DNA of 64,000 nucleotides from Spirochaetaceae bacterium UBA5556 (GTDB taxonomy: Bacteria > Spirochaetota > Spirochaetia > Treponematales > Rectinemataceae), in contig DIMW01000015.1 of assembly GCA_002425765.1 (NCBI GenBank), positions 245,486-309,485 on the forward strand, written 5' to 3'. Under the pieces are notes generated by a model. It was given only the letters and a program-made list of their open reading frames with translations, did no database searches and had not been told where the DNA came from. The translations under genes were made by a program, and so were the position numbers. Position 1 is the first letter of the stretch, and each line of letters opens with the position of its first letter. Of the stretch, positions 23,805-32,207 are shown one piece after another.

Positions 23805-26234
23805 TTATCTGTTCTGGAAGACGGGCGCTCCCTCAGGCCTCGGATTCAAAGGATTTTCCGAAGGAATCTGATCGGAACCGAGAACCTCGGGCGTAATGCT
23901 TGGCCCGTGCAGAGTACAGAACTGCGTCGGTTGCGTGCCATCGAGATACAGCAGATTTACCGTGCCGTCGGAGCAATATTCCGTAGGCAGTTGGCCGGAG
24001 AGCGCACAGACCGACACCGACACGAGACCTGAATCAGGCTTGGGAAAGTTCTTATAAGACAATCCGATATGAATGTCGCGCATGTAGTTTGCCCAGACCG
24101 GGGCCGCCACGGTGGCCCCGGTTTGAGAGACCCCGAGTGAATTCCCGGGTCGGTCGAAACCGAGCCAGATCGCCGTGGTGTAGTAGGGACTGGATCCCAG
24201 CGTCCAGGCGTCCGCCCAGTTCTGCGTCGTGCCTGTCTTGCCCACGATCGGGATCACGTAGGATTTGCCTTCGGGGGAAGTCTGTTTGAATATCGAGCCC
24301 GACTGAGTGGCTCCCGCGAGGGTTCCGGAAGAGACGACTCTCTTGAGCATGTCGATCATGATGGTGGCGTTCTGTGGTGATATGACCTGGGGTGACTTTT
24401 GGCGGAGAGTCTGAAGCGCCTCTTTTTCCGGCTCGGCGATGACGTTGCCGTTGCGGTCCTCGACATAGCGGATCGCGATGGGCGTGATCGCCTTTCCGCC
24501 GTTGGCGAATATGGAGAAAGCCCTCGCCATCTGAAGGGGAGTGACGCCGATCACACCAAGGGCAAGCGGGTAATAACGGGGAAATGTCTTACGTATTTCT
24601 ATGGGGTCGGTGATGTCGAGAAGCGCCGCGGCCCTCGAAATCGCCGCGTCGAAGCCGATCGTCTGCAGGACTTTCACAGACGGCACGTTCATCGAGTTCG
24701 CGAGGGCCGCCCAGGCGAGCACCGAGCCCTTCCACTCGCCCTTGAAGTTCTGGGGAGAGTAGGGCGTGCCGTCCTCATTGTAGAATGTCGTCGGCTCGTC
24801 GACGATATAGGTGCCTTCAGTGATTTTTTTTGAGTCAATCGCTGCGGAGTAATACAGAGGCTTGAATGTGGAGCCGGGCATGAGCTTTGCCTGTGTCGCC
24901 CGTATCAGTTGGTTCGCCTGGTTGTAATCGGAGCCCCCTACGAGGGCGAGGATATATCCCGTGCTGTTGTCGATCGTGACGAGCGCGCCTTCGACCGTCG
25001 TCTTTTCAAGCTCGGTTTTGATTTTGGCGGAGGCCGCGCCGATGTAGGGTTTGAGCGACGCGATGTTGAATATCAGGCTCGCCGCATCGAGAATGGGATT
25101 GACCGTGTTCAGAAAATACGTCTGAGAATCTGCTTCGCTTCGACTCTGAGGCGCGTAGAGCATCGGCAGATCGAAGGCGAGCCCCAGAAGTTCCACGATC
25201 GGCACATAGGTTGTGTCGGCTACGCCGAGCCGCTGGGACATCGCGCCTTTGAAGGAGGCGTTGGCGGTTTCGATGCCCCGTTTCATGTAGAGGTCTGCGG
25301 CGGCCTGCTTGTCGAGGTCGAGCGTCGTATACACCGATAGCCCATCGCTGTAGATATCTATGGAGCCATAGAACATATCCTCGAGCTGGCGGCGTACATA
25401 TTCGCTGAACCATGGTGCCTTGTCTTCGCGGTTGTAGAACGCCGAGACGGCCACCCTCGAGTAGTCGAACGAGGCCCAGTAGGCGTCGAAGGACTCGTCG
25501 GCTTCGGCCTTGGTGACGACATGGCGCGCCACCATCTGGTCGAGGATTTGTTTTGAGCGGTCGCGCGCGAGCATGGGGTTGCGGAAAGGATTGTAGCGCG
25601 CGGGGCTGGAGAGCTGGATGGCCAGAATCGCGGACTCTTCAGGTGTACAGTCCTTCGCGGAGTGGCCGAAGAAATACCGGCTCGCGGCTTCCACTCCGTA
25701 GACCGCCGGCCCCATGACCGTACGGTTCAGGTACATCTCGAGGATTTCTTCTTTCGTGAAACGGCGTTCAAGCTGGAACGCCCACCAGAGTTCCTTGAGC
25801 TTCCGCTGAATGGTGATCACCCGGCGATCGGCGTACAGGGTTCCCGCGAGCTGCTGGGTAATCGTGGAACCGCCTCCGAGGTTCTTGCCCAATATCTGCC
25901 CCAGCGCGGCACGAATGGTAGAGCGCAGGTTAAAACCATGGTGCGAATAGAAAGTCCGGTCTTCCCGGGTAAGAAATGCCTCCAGCAGCCAGTTGGGCAA
26001 TTCCTTTATCGAAACCGGTATTCTCTGCTCCTCGGCGAAGAATTCCGTGATGAGTCGGCCGTTGATGTCGTAAATTTTGGTTGGAAGGGCGGTGTCGAAT
26101 TCAGTGAAATTTTCCGTGCGGATCGTATTGACGGTACCAGAAAGGGCCATACCGAGTCCGGTGCCCAAAGCGGCGGCCAGTACAAGCATGAGGGCGATAA
26201 AAATATATATTGCCCTGGGCGTATGGGATCGCAT
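23805..26234 (-). CDS. mrcA: Bifunctional penicillin-binding protein 1A
   Basis: 809 residues. It polymerises and cross-links peptidoglycan outside the membrane. An N-terminal membrane helix (10-32) is followed by the glycosyltransferase-51 domain with E91 in TREDRTFYSHHGF and GGSTITQQLAG. The transpeptidase domain has S455-T-F-K458, S514-M-N516 and K666-T-G668. Between the two, about 325-410, lies an inserted region typical of class A PBPs. The C-terminus has several cysteines and a proline-rich tail. The start lacks a Shine-Dalgarno sequence and has TATAAT 8 bases upstream. Confidence 0.95.
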   Translation of the reverse strand: MRSHTPRAIYIFIALMLVLAAALGTGLGMALSGTVNTIRTENFTEFDTALPTKIYDINGRLITEFFAEEQRIPVSIKELPNWLLEAFLTREDRTFYSHHGFNLRSTIRAALGQILGKNLGGGSTITQQLAGTLYADRRVITIQRKLKELWWAFQLERRFTKEEILEMYLNRTVMGPAVYGVEAASRYFFGHSAKDCTPEESAILAIQLSSPARYNPFRNPMLARDRSKQILDQMVARHVVTKAEADESFDAYWASFDYSRVAVSAFYNREDKAPWFSEYVRRQLEDMFYGSIDIYSDGLSVYTTLDLDKQAAADLYMKRGIETANASFKGAMSQRLGVADTTYVPIVELLGLAFDLPMLYAPQSRSEADSQTYFLNTVNPILDAASLIFNIASLKPYIGAASAKIKTELEKTTVEGALVTIDNSTGYILALVGGSDYNQANQLIRATQAKLMPGSTFKPLYYSAAIDSKKITEGTYIVDEPTTFYNEDGTPYSPQNFKGEWKGSVLAWAALANSMNVPSVKVLQTIGFDAAISRAAALLDITDPIEIRKTFPRYYPLALGVIGVTPLQMARAFSIFANGGKAITPIAIRYVEDRNGNVIAEPEKEALQTLRQKSPQVISPQNATIMIDMLKRVVSSGTLAGATQSGSIFKQTSPEGKSYVIPIVGKTGTTQNWADAWTLGSSPYYTTAIWLGFDRPGNSLGVSQTGATVAAPVWANYMRDIHIGLSYKNFPKPDSGLVSVSVCALSGQLPTEYCSDGTVNLLYLDGTQPTQFCTLHGPSITPEVLGSDQIPSENPLNPRPEGAPVFQNR

Positions 26235-26242
26235 GACATTAG

Positions 26243-26269
26243 ATTATAGGGAGGACGAGGTTTGGTCAA
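26243..26269 (-). promoter_or_regulatory. Predicted mrcA promoter, leaderless type
   Basis: On the minus strand TTGACC (26269-26264), 15-base spacer, perfect TATAAT (26248-26243), then 8 bases to the ATG at 26234. The spacer is short. The rest of the 198-base divergent gap contains the gap promoter and leader. Confidence 0.5.
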
Positions 26270-26331
26270 TCTTGCCCAAAGGTGAAGGTATGGAAGTATT
26301 TTGGGAATTGAAGTAAATTTATGCAGATCGG

Positions 26332-26358
26332 TTGACTCTTTTGCTCAATCGATACTAT
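26332..26358 (+). promoter_or_regulatory. Candidate promoter of gap-pgk
   Basis: TTGACT (26332-26337) followed after 15 bases by TACTAT (26353-26358) in an AT-rich block, 74 bases before the gap start codon. The spacer is short, and an overlapping TATTTT would give other spacings, so only the -35 is firm. Confidence 0.4.
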
Positions 26359-26432
26359 TTTATCTTTATGCGAAACCGACCGCAGCCTGCTTATTGCGCG
26401 CTGTATCAGATCAGTTCCTTAGGAGGAACATT

Positions 26433-27518
26433 ATGAAAGTAGCGATCAATGGTTTTGGACGAATCGGGCGGCTGGTATTCCAGTCTATCGTCGATCAGAA
26501 TCTTCTCGGCAAGGGCAAAGATAAGATCGATGTCCTCGCCGTGGTTGATATTGTCACCGATGCTGCCTATTTTGCCTATCAATTGAAATATGACTCCGTG
26601 CAGGGCAAGATGAAGGCCGAGATCAGTTCCAAGAAGAGCGATCCATCCAAGGCTGATGATGATATCCTCGTCGTCAACGGTCACGAGATCGCGTGCATCA
26701 TGGCGGAGAAAGAGCTCAAGAACCTCCCCTGGGCGAAGCTTGGCGTCGACTATGTCATCGAGTCCACCGGGCTCTTCACCGATGAAAAATCGTTCGGGCA
26801 CCTCGAGGCTGGGGCCAAGAAGGTCATCATCTCTGCCCCCGCAAAGAGCAAAGCGGAGGACAAGAAAATTCCGATGTTCCTCATGGGCGTCAACAACGAG
26901 AAGTACAATCCCGCCAAGGACAATGTGGTGTCGAACGCTTCGTGCACCACGAACTGTCTCGCGCCGCTTGTATATGTCATCCTCAAAGAGGGAATTGGTA
27001 TCGAGACGGGCCTCATGACCACGATCCATTCCTATACCGCGACCCAGAAGGTCGTGGATGGCGTGTCCAAGAAAGATTGGCGTGGCGGCCGAGCGGCGGC
27101 GATCAACATCATTCCCTCCACCACGGGCGCGGCGAAGGCCGTGGGCGAAGTCCTCCCTGAAATCAAGGGCAAGCTCACCGGCATGTCGTTCCGTGTTCCC
27201 ACGCCGACGGGCTCGGTGGTGGACCTCACTTTCCGCTCCGTAAAGGAAACCTCGATTCAGGAGATCGACGCGCTTCTTAAAAAGGCGTCCCAGACCTACC
27301 TCAAGGGAATTCTCGGCGTCACCGACGAAGAGCTCGTCTCCACGGATTTCATCCACGACAACCGCTCTTCGGTCTACGACAGCCTGGCGACGCTCCAGAA
27401 CAACCTCCCCGGCGAAAAGCGCTTTTTCAAGGTCGTTTCCTGGTACGACAATGAGTGGGGATATTCAAACCGGGTCGTCGATCTGCTCCGCTACATGGCG
27501 TCCAAGGATAATTTCTGA
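26433..27518 (+). CDS. gap: Glyceraldehyde-3-phosphate dehydrogenase, NAD-dependent (class I)
   Basis: 361 residues from the ATG after AGGAGG; the frame is open upstream but MKVAINGFGRIGR is the canonical beginning. It converts glyceraldehyde-3-phosphate to 1,3-bisphosphoglycerate in glycolysis. Seen: Rossmann NGFGRIGRL, catalytic C171 in SNASCTTNCLAP, its partner histidine in the TTIHSYTATQ region, and C-terminal WYDNEWGYSNRVVDL. It is about 25 residues longer than the usual 335, mainly from a Lys/Asp-rich insert near 60-80 (KKSDPSKADDD). pgk follows 37 bases downstream with its own AAGGAG. Confidence 0.97.
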   Translation: MKVAINGFGRIGRLVFQSIVDQNLLGKGKDKIDVLAVVDIVTDAAYFAYQLKYDSVQGKMKAEISSKKSDPSKADDDILVVNGHEIACIMAEKELKNLPWAKLGVDYVIESTGLFTDEKSFGHLEAGAKKVIISAPAKSKAEDKKIPMFLMGVNNEKYNPAKDNVVSNASCTTNCLAPLVYVILKEGIGIETGLMTTIHSYTATQKVVDGVSKKDWRGGRAAAINIIPSTTGAAKAVGEVLPEIKGKLTGMSFRVPTPTGSVVDLTFRSVKETSIQEIDALLKKASQTYLKGILGVTDEELVSTDFIHDNRSSVYDSLATLQNNLPGEKRFFKVVSWYDNEWGYSNRVVDLLRYMASKDNF

Positions 27519-27555
27519 GCTCCCCGAAGGAGGAGACTCCCCCAAGGAGACTGTG

Positions 27556-28815
27556 ATGATTAAAACTGTCCGTGATGTTTCGCTTGCCGGCACGCGGATT
27601 ATCATGCGGGTCGATTTCAATGTGCCGATGAAGGACGGCGCGGTGCAGGACGACACGCGCATTGTCGCCTCGTTGCCGACCATCAAGTATATTCTCGACC
27701 AGAAACCGAAAAGCCTTGTGCTCATGTCGCACCTCGGCGATCCGGACAAAGATGCGGCCAAAGCCAAGGAGAAAGCTGAAAAAGAGGGCAAACCCTTTGA
27801 CATGCAGGTCTACCTCAACGGTAAACACCGTATGAAACCTGTGGCCGAATACCTTGCGAAATTGCTCGAAAGGGACGTTCTCTTTCTGCCTTCGTGCTTT
27901 GGACAGAAGGCGGCGATAGACGCCCTTCCTGAAGGATCTTTGGTGATGCTTGAGAACACCCGATTTCACAAAGAAGAGACTGCCAAGGATCCAGCCATCC
28001 AGGAGCCACTCGCGCGAGAACTAGCCTCCTACGGCGACATCTATGTCAACGACGCCTTCGGCACCGCACACCGGGCGCACGCGAGCACGGCTACCATCGC
28101 GAAGTTCATGCCGGTGCGCGTCGGCGGATTCCTCATGGAAAAGGAAGTGGCCAACCTCGAGCCCATGCTGCATAATCCGCCCAAGCCGATGGTCGCCATT
28201 ATCGGCGGCGCGAAGGTTTCGTCGAAAATAGCGGTTCTGGAGAATTTGCTGAAGAATGCCTCAGCGCTGGTTATAGGCGGAGGAATGGCCTACACCTTCC
28301 TCAAGGCACAGGGCGTTCCAGTGGGCAAGAGCATGGTGGAGGACGATTTTCTGGATACCGCCAGGCAGCTCCTCGGTCACGCGAAAGCGCAGGGCGTTGA
28401 GATTGTGCTCCCTGTCGATCATGTTGCCGCCGGCCGCTTTGCTCCCGATGCGACTCCCGTCGCCGTTGATTCCCCGGCGGTGCCCGATGACCTCATGGGT
28501 CTCGATGTCGGTCCGAAAACACTCGGGCTCTACGCGAAAGTGATCTCCACCGCCAAGAGTGTACTGTGGAATGGCCCTGTGGGAGTATTTGAGTTCGACG
28601 CGTTTGCAAAAGGGACAGAGCAGGTCGCGAAGTTGGTTGCGGATGCCACCCGCAGAGGCGCGCTCACCGTGGTGGGTGGCGGTGACTCCGTCGCGGCCGT
28701 CAACAAGTTCGGCCTCGCTTCCAAAATGAGCCATGTCTCGACTGGCGGCGGTGCCTCGCTTGAGTATCTCGAGGGCAAAGAACTCCCCGGCATCGCATGT
28801 CTTGAGCAAAAATAG
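27556..28815 (+). CDS. pgk: Phosphoglycerate kinase
   Basis: 419 residues from the ATG at 27556 (AAGGAG 7 bases upstream). It transfers phosphate from 1,3-bisphosphoglycerate to ADP. Seen: RVDFNVPM near the N-terminus, the LMSHLGDPD loop followed by a charged insert (AAKAKEKAEKEGKPF), NDAFGTAHRAHAST, a GGAKVSSKIAVLENLL stretch, and the nucleotide-binding WNGPVGVFEFDAF and GGGDSVAAVNKFG. All domains are complete. It is the second gene after gap and ends 25 bases before a strong terminator. Confidence 0.97.
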   Translation: MIKTVRDVSLAGTRIIMRVDFNVPMKDGAVQDDTRIVASLPTIKYILDQKPKSLVLMSHLGDPDKDAAKAKEKAEKEGKPFDMQVYLNGKHRMKPVAEYLAKLLERDVLFLPSCFGQKAAIDALPEGSLVMLENTRFHKEETAKDPAIQEPLARELASYGDIYVNDAFGTAHRAHASTATIAKFMPVRVGGFLMEKEVANLEPMLHNPPKPMVAIIGGAKVSSKIAVLENLLKNASALVIGGGMAYTFLKAQGVPVGKSMVEDDFLDTARQLLGHAKAQGVEIVLPVDHVAAGRFAPDATPVAVDSPAVPDDLMGLDVGPKTLGLYAKVISTAKSVLWNGPVGVFEFDAFAKGTEQVAKLVADATRRGALTVVGGGDSVAAVNKFGLASKMSHVSTGGGASLEYLEGKELPGIACLEQK

Positions 28816-28840
28816 GCCTCCCTTTCGATTGAGCGGCGAG

Positions 28841-28870
28841 CGGCCGCCCGGAAGGGTGGCCGTTTTTTTT
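28841..28870 (+). terminator. Rho-independent terminator of gap-pgk
   Basis: CGGCCGCCC (28841-28849), loop GGAA, GGGTGGCCG (28854-28862): nine pairs with one G-T, followed by eight T residues (28863-28870). A textbook intrinsic terminator, so cysK downstream needs its own promoter. Confidence 0.9.
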
Positions 28871-28930
28871 ATCGGATTGGCTCTCTGCGGCGGCCCCGGT
28901 TTTCGGAAGACTGGCCAGAAAGTCGAGAGT

Positions 28931-28950
28931 TTATATATAGTTATATATAG
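28931..28950 (+). repeat. Tandem repeat in the cysK promoter region
   Basis: Two exact head-to-tail copies of TTATATATAG (28931-28940 and 28941-28950), 20 bases before the cysK start. Each copy carries a TATATA -10-like hexamer one helical turn apart, in an otherwise GC-rich genome. It likely includes the cysK -10 element or a binding site. Confidence 0.7.
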
Positions 28951-28970
28951 TTTACTAAAGGAGTCAAAAA

Positions 28971-29909
28971 ATGCGTGTCTATGACAATATCGTCGAGCTC
29001 ATCGGCAACACCCCGATGGTGTATCTCAACAAGATCGGTGCGGGACTGCCCGCAAAAATCGCGGTCAAGCTGGAATTCCAGAACCCGGGGCACTCGGTCA
29101 AAGACCGTCCCGCGATTTCCATGGTCGCGGAGGCGGAGCGAAAAGGGCTTTTGCGTCCCGGTATGGCCATTCTTGAGCCCACGAGCGGCAATACCGGAAT
29201 ATCGCTCGCCATGATCGCCGCGGCACGGGGATACACGTGCGTCATCGTCATGCCTGAGTCCATGTCGCTGGAGCGCCGGGCGATCATGAAGGCCTACGGG
29301 GCGGAACTCATCCTCACTCCGAAGAGCCAGGGAATGGCGGGGGCGATCGCCGAGGCGAAACGGCTGTTCGCGGCAAAGCCGGACGATTACTTTATGCCCA
29401 TGCAGTTTGAGAACCCGGCGAATCCTCGGGCCCACAGAGAGAGCACGGCACAGGAAATCCTCAAAGACACCGAGTATGGCGTCGATGTTTTTGTCGCGGG
29501 AGTCGGGACCGGTGGAACCCTCACGGGAGTGGGCGAAGTATTGAGGGAGAAGAAGCCCGGAGTGCGGATCGTCGCAGTGGAACCGGCAGGGTCTCCCGTT
29601 CTTTCGGGCGGTCCAGCCGGACCGCACGGCATCATGGGGATCGGCGCCGGTTTTATACCCTCGATTCTGAACACCGCCGTCTACGACGAAATAGTGCGTG
29701 TGACCGACGAAGAGGCCTATTCCATGGCCAGACGGGCGGCCAGAGAGGAAGGGCTGCTTGTCGGCATCTCTTCGGGCGCGGTTATTCATGCCGCGGCAAA
29801 GCTCGCCTCGCTTCAGGAGAATAGAGGAAAGCTGATCGTGGGAATTGTGGCATCGAGTGGAGAACGCTATCTCTCGACACCGCTGTTCTCTGATCTGAGG
29901 GCTGAATAA
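28971..29909 (+). CDS. cysK: Cysteine synthase (O-acetylserine sulfhydrylase)
   Basis: 312 residues after AAAGGAG. PLP enzyme that makes cysteine from O-acetylserine and sulfide. Seen: ELIGNTPMVYLNKI near the N-terminus, the PLP lysine in NPGHSVKDRPA (about residue 44), PTSGNTGISLAM, the GVGTGGTLTGVGEVL phosphate loop, and C-terminal SSGAVIHAAAKLA. It is followed after 26 bases by cysE, which supplies O-acetylserine, so the two steps sit together. Cysteine made here would also feed the desulfurase near the window's start. Confidence 0.95.
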   Translation: MRVYDNIVELIGNTPMVYLNKIGAGLPAKIAVKLEFQNPGHSVKDRPAISMVAEAERKGLLRPGMAILEPTSGNTGISLAMIAAARGYTCVIVMPESMSLERRAIMKAYGAELILTPKSQGMAGAIAEAKRLFAAKPDDYFMPMQFENPANPRAHRESTAQEILKDTEYGVDVFVAGVGTGGTLTGVGEVLREKKPGVRIVAVEPAGSPVLSGGPAGPHGIMGIGAGFIPSILNTAVYDEIVRVTDEEAYSMARRAAREEGLLVGISSGAVIHAAAKLASLQENRGKLIVGIVASSGERYLSTPLFSDLRAE

Positions 29910-29935
29910 CACTGAAGAACTGAATATTGAGGCTT

Positions 29936-30658
29936 ATGATGAAGATTAGAGAGAAGAATTCGGCTGGTCGCGCCAAGTTCCATGATTATTTGGATTCTGA
30001 TATAGAGACTGTTTTGCACCGTGATCCCGCGGCGAGGACAAAAATAGAGGTGTTTCTCGCCTATCCAGGGCTTCACGCGCTCTGGATGCATAGAATCGCA
30101 TATTTTTTGTGGCACCATGGCTCAAAGCTCCTTGCGCGCCTTCTTTCAAATATCGCCAGGCGTTTCACAGGCATCGAAATTCACCCGGCGGCAAAGATCG
30201 GCAAGCGGCTTTTCATCGATCACGGCATGGGTATCGTCATCGGCGAGACTGCGGTCATCGGGGACGATGTGACGCTCTACCACGGTGTCACGCTGGGGGG
30301 TACCTCCCTCGAGAAGAAGAAGCGTCACCCCACGGTGGAAGACAGAGTGACCATAGGCGCTGGGGCGAAGATATTGGGCGACATACACATAGGCGCGGAT
30401 TCTCGCATCGGAGCGAACGCCGTCGTGGTAAGGAACGTGCCCCCCAATTCGGTTGTCGTCGGGGTACCGGGTCAGATCGTGCACCGGCACATCCCCCACA
30501 CGGCCTCCGACGAACCCGATCTTCACCATGAGAACATTCCCGATGTGCTCGGCCAGAGAGTGCGCGAACTGACCTCGAGGGTCGCGGCGCTGGAAGAAGT
30601 CATCGCGAAGATGAAAACCGCCTGCGGAGAAGAGGATCAGGCTGGGGGTCTGTGCTGA
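29936..30658 (+). CDS. cysE: Serine O-acetyltransferase
   Basis: 240 residues from the ATG at 29936, which has GAGG upstream. It acetylates serine with acetyl-CoA, the first committed step to cysteine. The protein has a short N-terminal helical part, then the left-handed beta-helix of hexapeptide repeats: IEIHPAAKIGKRLFIDHGMG, VIGETAVIGDDVTLYHGVTLGG, TIGAGAKILGDIHIG and DSRIGANAVVV. The catalytic histidine of the DHGMG motif is present. The N-terminus is shorter than in E. coli CysE, as in the Bacillus-type forms. A possible coiled coil closes the C-terminus. It is paired with cysK. Confidence 0.94.
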   Translation: MMKIREKNSAGRAKFHDYLDSDIETVLHRDPAARTKIEVFLAYPGLHALWMHRIAYFLWHHGSKLLARLLSNIARRFTGIEIHPAAKIGKRLFIDHGMGIVIGETAVIGDDVTLYHGVTLGGTSLEKKKRHPTVEDRVTIGAGAKILGDIHIGADSRIGANAVVVRNVPPNSVVVGVPGQIVHRHIPHTASDEPDLHHENIPDVLGQRVRELTSRVAALEEVIAKMKTACGEEDQAGGLC

Positions 30659-30705
30659 TACTCATGAAGGCGCCGCAGGAAGCTGTCTTTTTTCTTCCAA
30701 GGAGC

Positions 30706-30734
30706 TTTACTAGAAAAATCTATGGGGGTAGTAT
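30706..30734 (+). promoter_or_regulatory. Predicted tpiA promoter
   Basis: TTTACT (30706-30711, 4/6), 17-base spacer, TAGTAT (30729-30734, 5/6). This leaves a leader of roughly 57 bases ending in CAGGAGAGAAAGG before the tpiA ATG. The rest of the 139-base gap after cysE shows no clear terminator. Confidence 0.5.
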
Positions 30735-30797
30735 GCAATGCGTTTGAGGACTGTTTTTCTATCCGGGGAAATGCATTTTTAATTCAGGAGAGAAAGG

Positions 30798-31547
30798 ATG
30801 AAACGCTATTTCATTGCTGGCAATTGGAAGATGTACAAGACTGTCCCCGAGGCCGTCTCACTCGCTTCGGAACTCAAGGCGAGACTCTCGGATTGTGGTG
30901 AAAAGCTCATGATAGCGCCACCCTTTACGGCGCTTCAGGCGGTTGCCGGGGTCATAAAAGGCACAAACATTCTCCTTGGCGCGCAGAACATGGGGCCTGA
31001 GGAGAGTGGAGCGCATACGGGTGAAGTATCGGTGCTCATGCTGAAAGACCTTGGCGTCAGCGTCGTCATTTTGGGACACTCCGAGCGCAGACACACTTAC
31101 GGCGAAAGCGACGCCCTCATCAATATCAAAGTCAGACTCGCCCTCAAGCACAAGCTGGAAGTCATCCTCTGCGTCGGCGAGACACTCGAGGAGCGCGAAC
31201 AGGGCGTGCTTGAAAAAGTAATCCGCAGGCAACTGTCCGAAGGCCTGAAAGGCGTCGAGCCTTCTGCCTTGACTGATGTGACAGTCGCGTATGAGCCGGT
31301 GTGGGCGATTGGCACGGGCAAAACGGCGACCCCTGAGGATGCCGACGCGGTGCACGAGTTCTGCCGAAAGGTAATCGCAGAGCTCTATGGTCAGAATGCC
31401 GCCAAGCAACTCCTGATTCAGTATGGCGGTTCCGTGAAGCCAGACAACGTTGCCGCTCTTATGGCAAAACAGAATATCGACGGCGCACTTGTCGGAGGCG
31501 CGAGCCTCAAGGCGGACACTTTTGTGCCTATCGCCAAATTTCGGTAA
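30798..31547 (+). CDS. tpiA: Triosephosphate isomerase
   Basis: 249 residues, normal length. It interconverts dihydroxyacetone phosphate and glyceraldehyde-3-phosphate. Seen: AGNWKMYK with the catalytic lysine near residue 11, ILGHSERR with the catalytic histidine near 95, AYEPVWAIGTGKTA with the catalytic glutamate near 166, and the phosphate-binding GGSVKPDN and GGASLKADTF. It belongs with gap and pgk further upstream, from which it is separated by the two cysteine genes. Confidence 0.97.
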   Translation: MKRYFIAGNWKMYKTVPEAVSLASELKARLSDCGEKLMIAPPFTALQAVAGVIKGTNILLGAQNMGPEESGAHTGEVSVLMLKDLGVSVVILGHSERRHTYGESDALINIKVRLALKHKLEVILCVGETLEEREQGVLEKVIRRQLSEGLKGVEPSALTDVTVAYEPVWAIGTGKTATPEDADAVHEFCRKVIAELYGQNAAKQLLIQYGGSVKPDNVAALMAKQNIDGALVGGASLKADTFVPIAKFR

Positions 31548-31584
31548 TCATTGAGGTATTGCCTTATAGTGGACTTTGCGGTAC

Positions 31585-31590
31585 TATAAT
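31585..31590 (+). promoter_or_regulatory. -10 element of secG
   Basis: Perfect TATAAT, 75 bases before the secG ATG. Transcription would start near 31597, just before the hairpin at 31604. No good -35 stands at 16-18 bases. Confidence 0.45.
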
Positions 31591-31603
31591 TTTCCGAATA
31601 GTG

Positions 31604-31630
31604 TCTCCATGCCATTAAGAGGCATGGAGA
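31604..31630 (+). repeat. Ten-base-pair hairpin in the secG leader
   Basis: TCTCCATGCC (31604-31613), loop ATTAAGA, GGCATGGAGA (31621-31630), perfectly paired. It is not followed by a T-run, so it is not a standard terminator for tpiA. It would lie at the very 5' end of the secG mRNA, where it could stabilise the message or control it. Confidence 0.7.
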
Positions 31631-31664
31631 TCGCGTTCAATGAACTTTCAACTGGAGTAAGAGC

Positions 31665-32060
31665 ATGGGTTTTTTTAGCGTATTACTTCTTGTCGTCTTT
31701 ATAATTATCTGCCTTGTGCTTATTTTCCTCGTGATCATTCAAGATGAAGATTCCGATTCTATCGGGGGAATTTTCGCGAGCGGCTCACAGAGCGCCTTTG
31801 GCTCCCGATCGTCCAATGTGGTGATCCGCATCACGTATGTTTTAGGTGCACTTTTCTTTGTCACCGCCTTCGCTCTTGCCGTGGTGAATAAGTCCTCAAG
31901 TGGGAATGTCCAGAAGGCGGTTGAACAGACTTCGACACAGACCGCGACGAGCGAATGGTGGAATAACCAGACTCAGGGTGATCAGTCTGGCCAGAATTCA
32001 ACTGCGCCGCAGAGTCAGGCGCCTCAGACAGAACAGCCTGTTGCGCCGGCGACCAAGTAG
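31665..32060 (+). CDS. secG: Preprotein translocase subunit SecG
   Basis: 131 residues after CTGGAGT. SecG helps SecYE move proteins across the inner membrane. Two membrane helices (about 2-26 and 53-73) flank the conserved cytoplasmic stretch with SGSQSAFGSRSS, equivalent to the GxxxGxxG-like SecG loop. A Gln/Thr/Ser-rich tail follows, longer than in E. coli SecG but common in spirochaetes. The position after tpiA matches the frequent gap-pgk-tpi-secG order. Confidence 0.92.
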   Translation: MGFFSVLLLVVFIIICLVLIFLVIIQDEDSDSIGGIFASGSQSAFGSRSSNVVIRITYVLGALFFVTAFALAVVNKSSSGNVQKAVEQTSTQTATSEWWNNQTQGDQSGQNSTAPQSQAPQTEQPVAPATK

Positions 32061-32096
32061 CGTCGGCCGGGTGCGTCTTCAGATTAGTGGTAGACT

Positions 32097-32141
32097 AAGG
32101 CACGGGAGCGGGGCGTTCTGTTCCGATTCCGTGCTTTTATT
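32097..32141 (+). terminator. Probable rho-independent terminator of secG
   Basis: GCACGG (32100-32105) pairs with CCGTGC (32129-32134); AAG before and TTT after extend the stem. TTTTATT follows. The loop is long (23 bases) but partly self-complementary. A second, weaker GCCAT/ATGGC hairpin with TTTTT lies at 32166-32187. Confidence 0.55.
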
Positions 32142-32207
32142 CTATTGGTTGGGCAAGATGGCTTTGCCATGTAACCGATGGCTTTTTAAGGATGTTTTTT
32201 ATTTATT

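Noticed and set aside
26406..27356. A 316-codon open frame antisense to gap
   Set aside because: It mirrors gap codon for codon, has no recognisable domain and no ribosome site, and gap is certain. Similar long antisense frames opposite cysK (28941-29912) and the TPR gene (44424-45407) were rejected for the same reason; high GC keeps stop codons rare.
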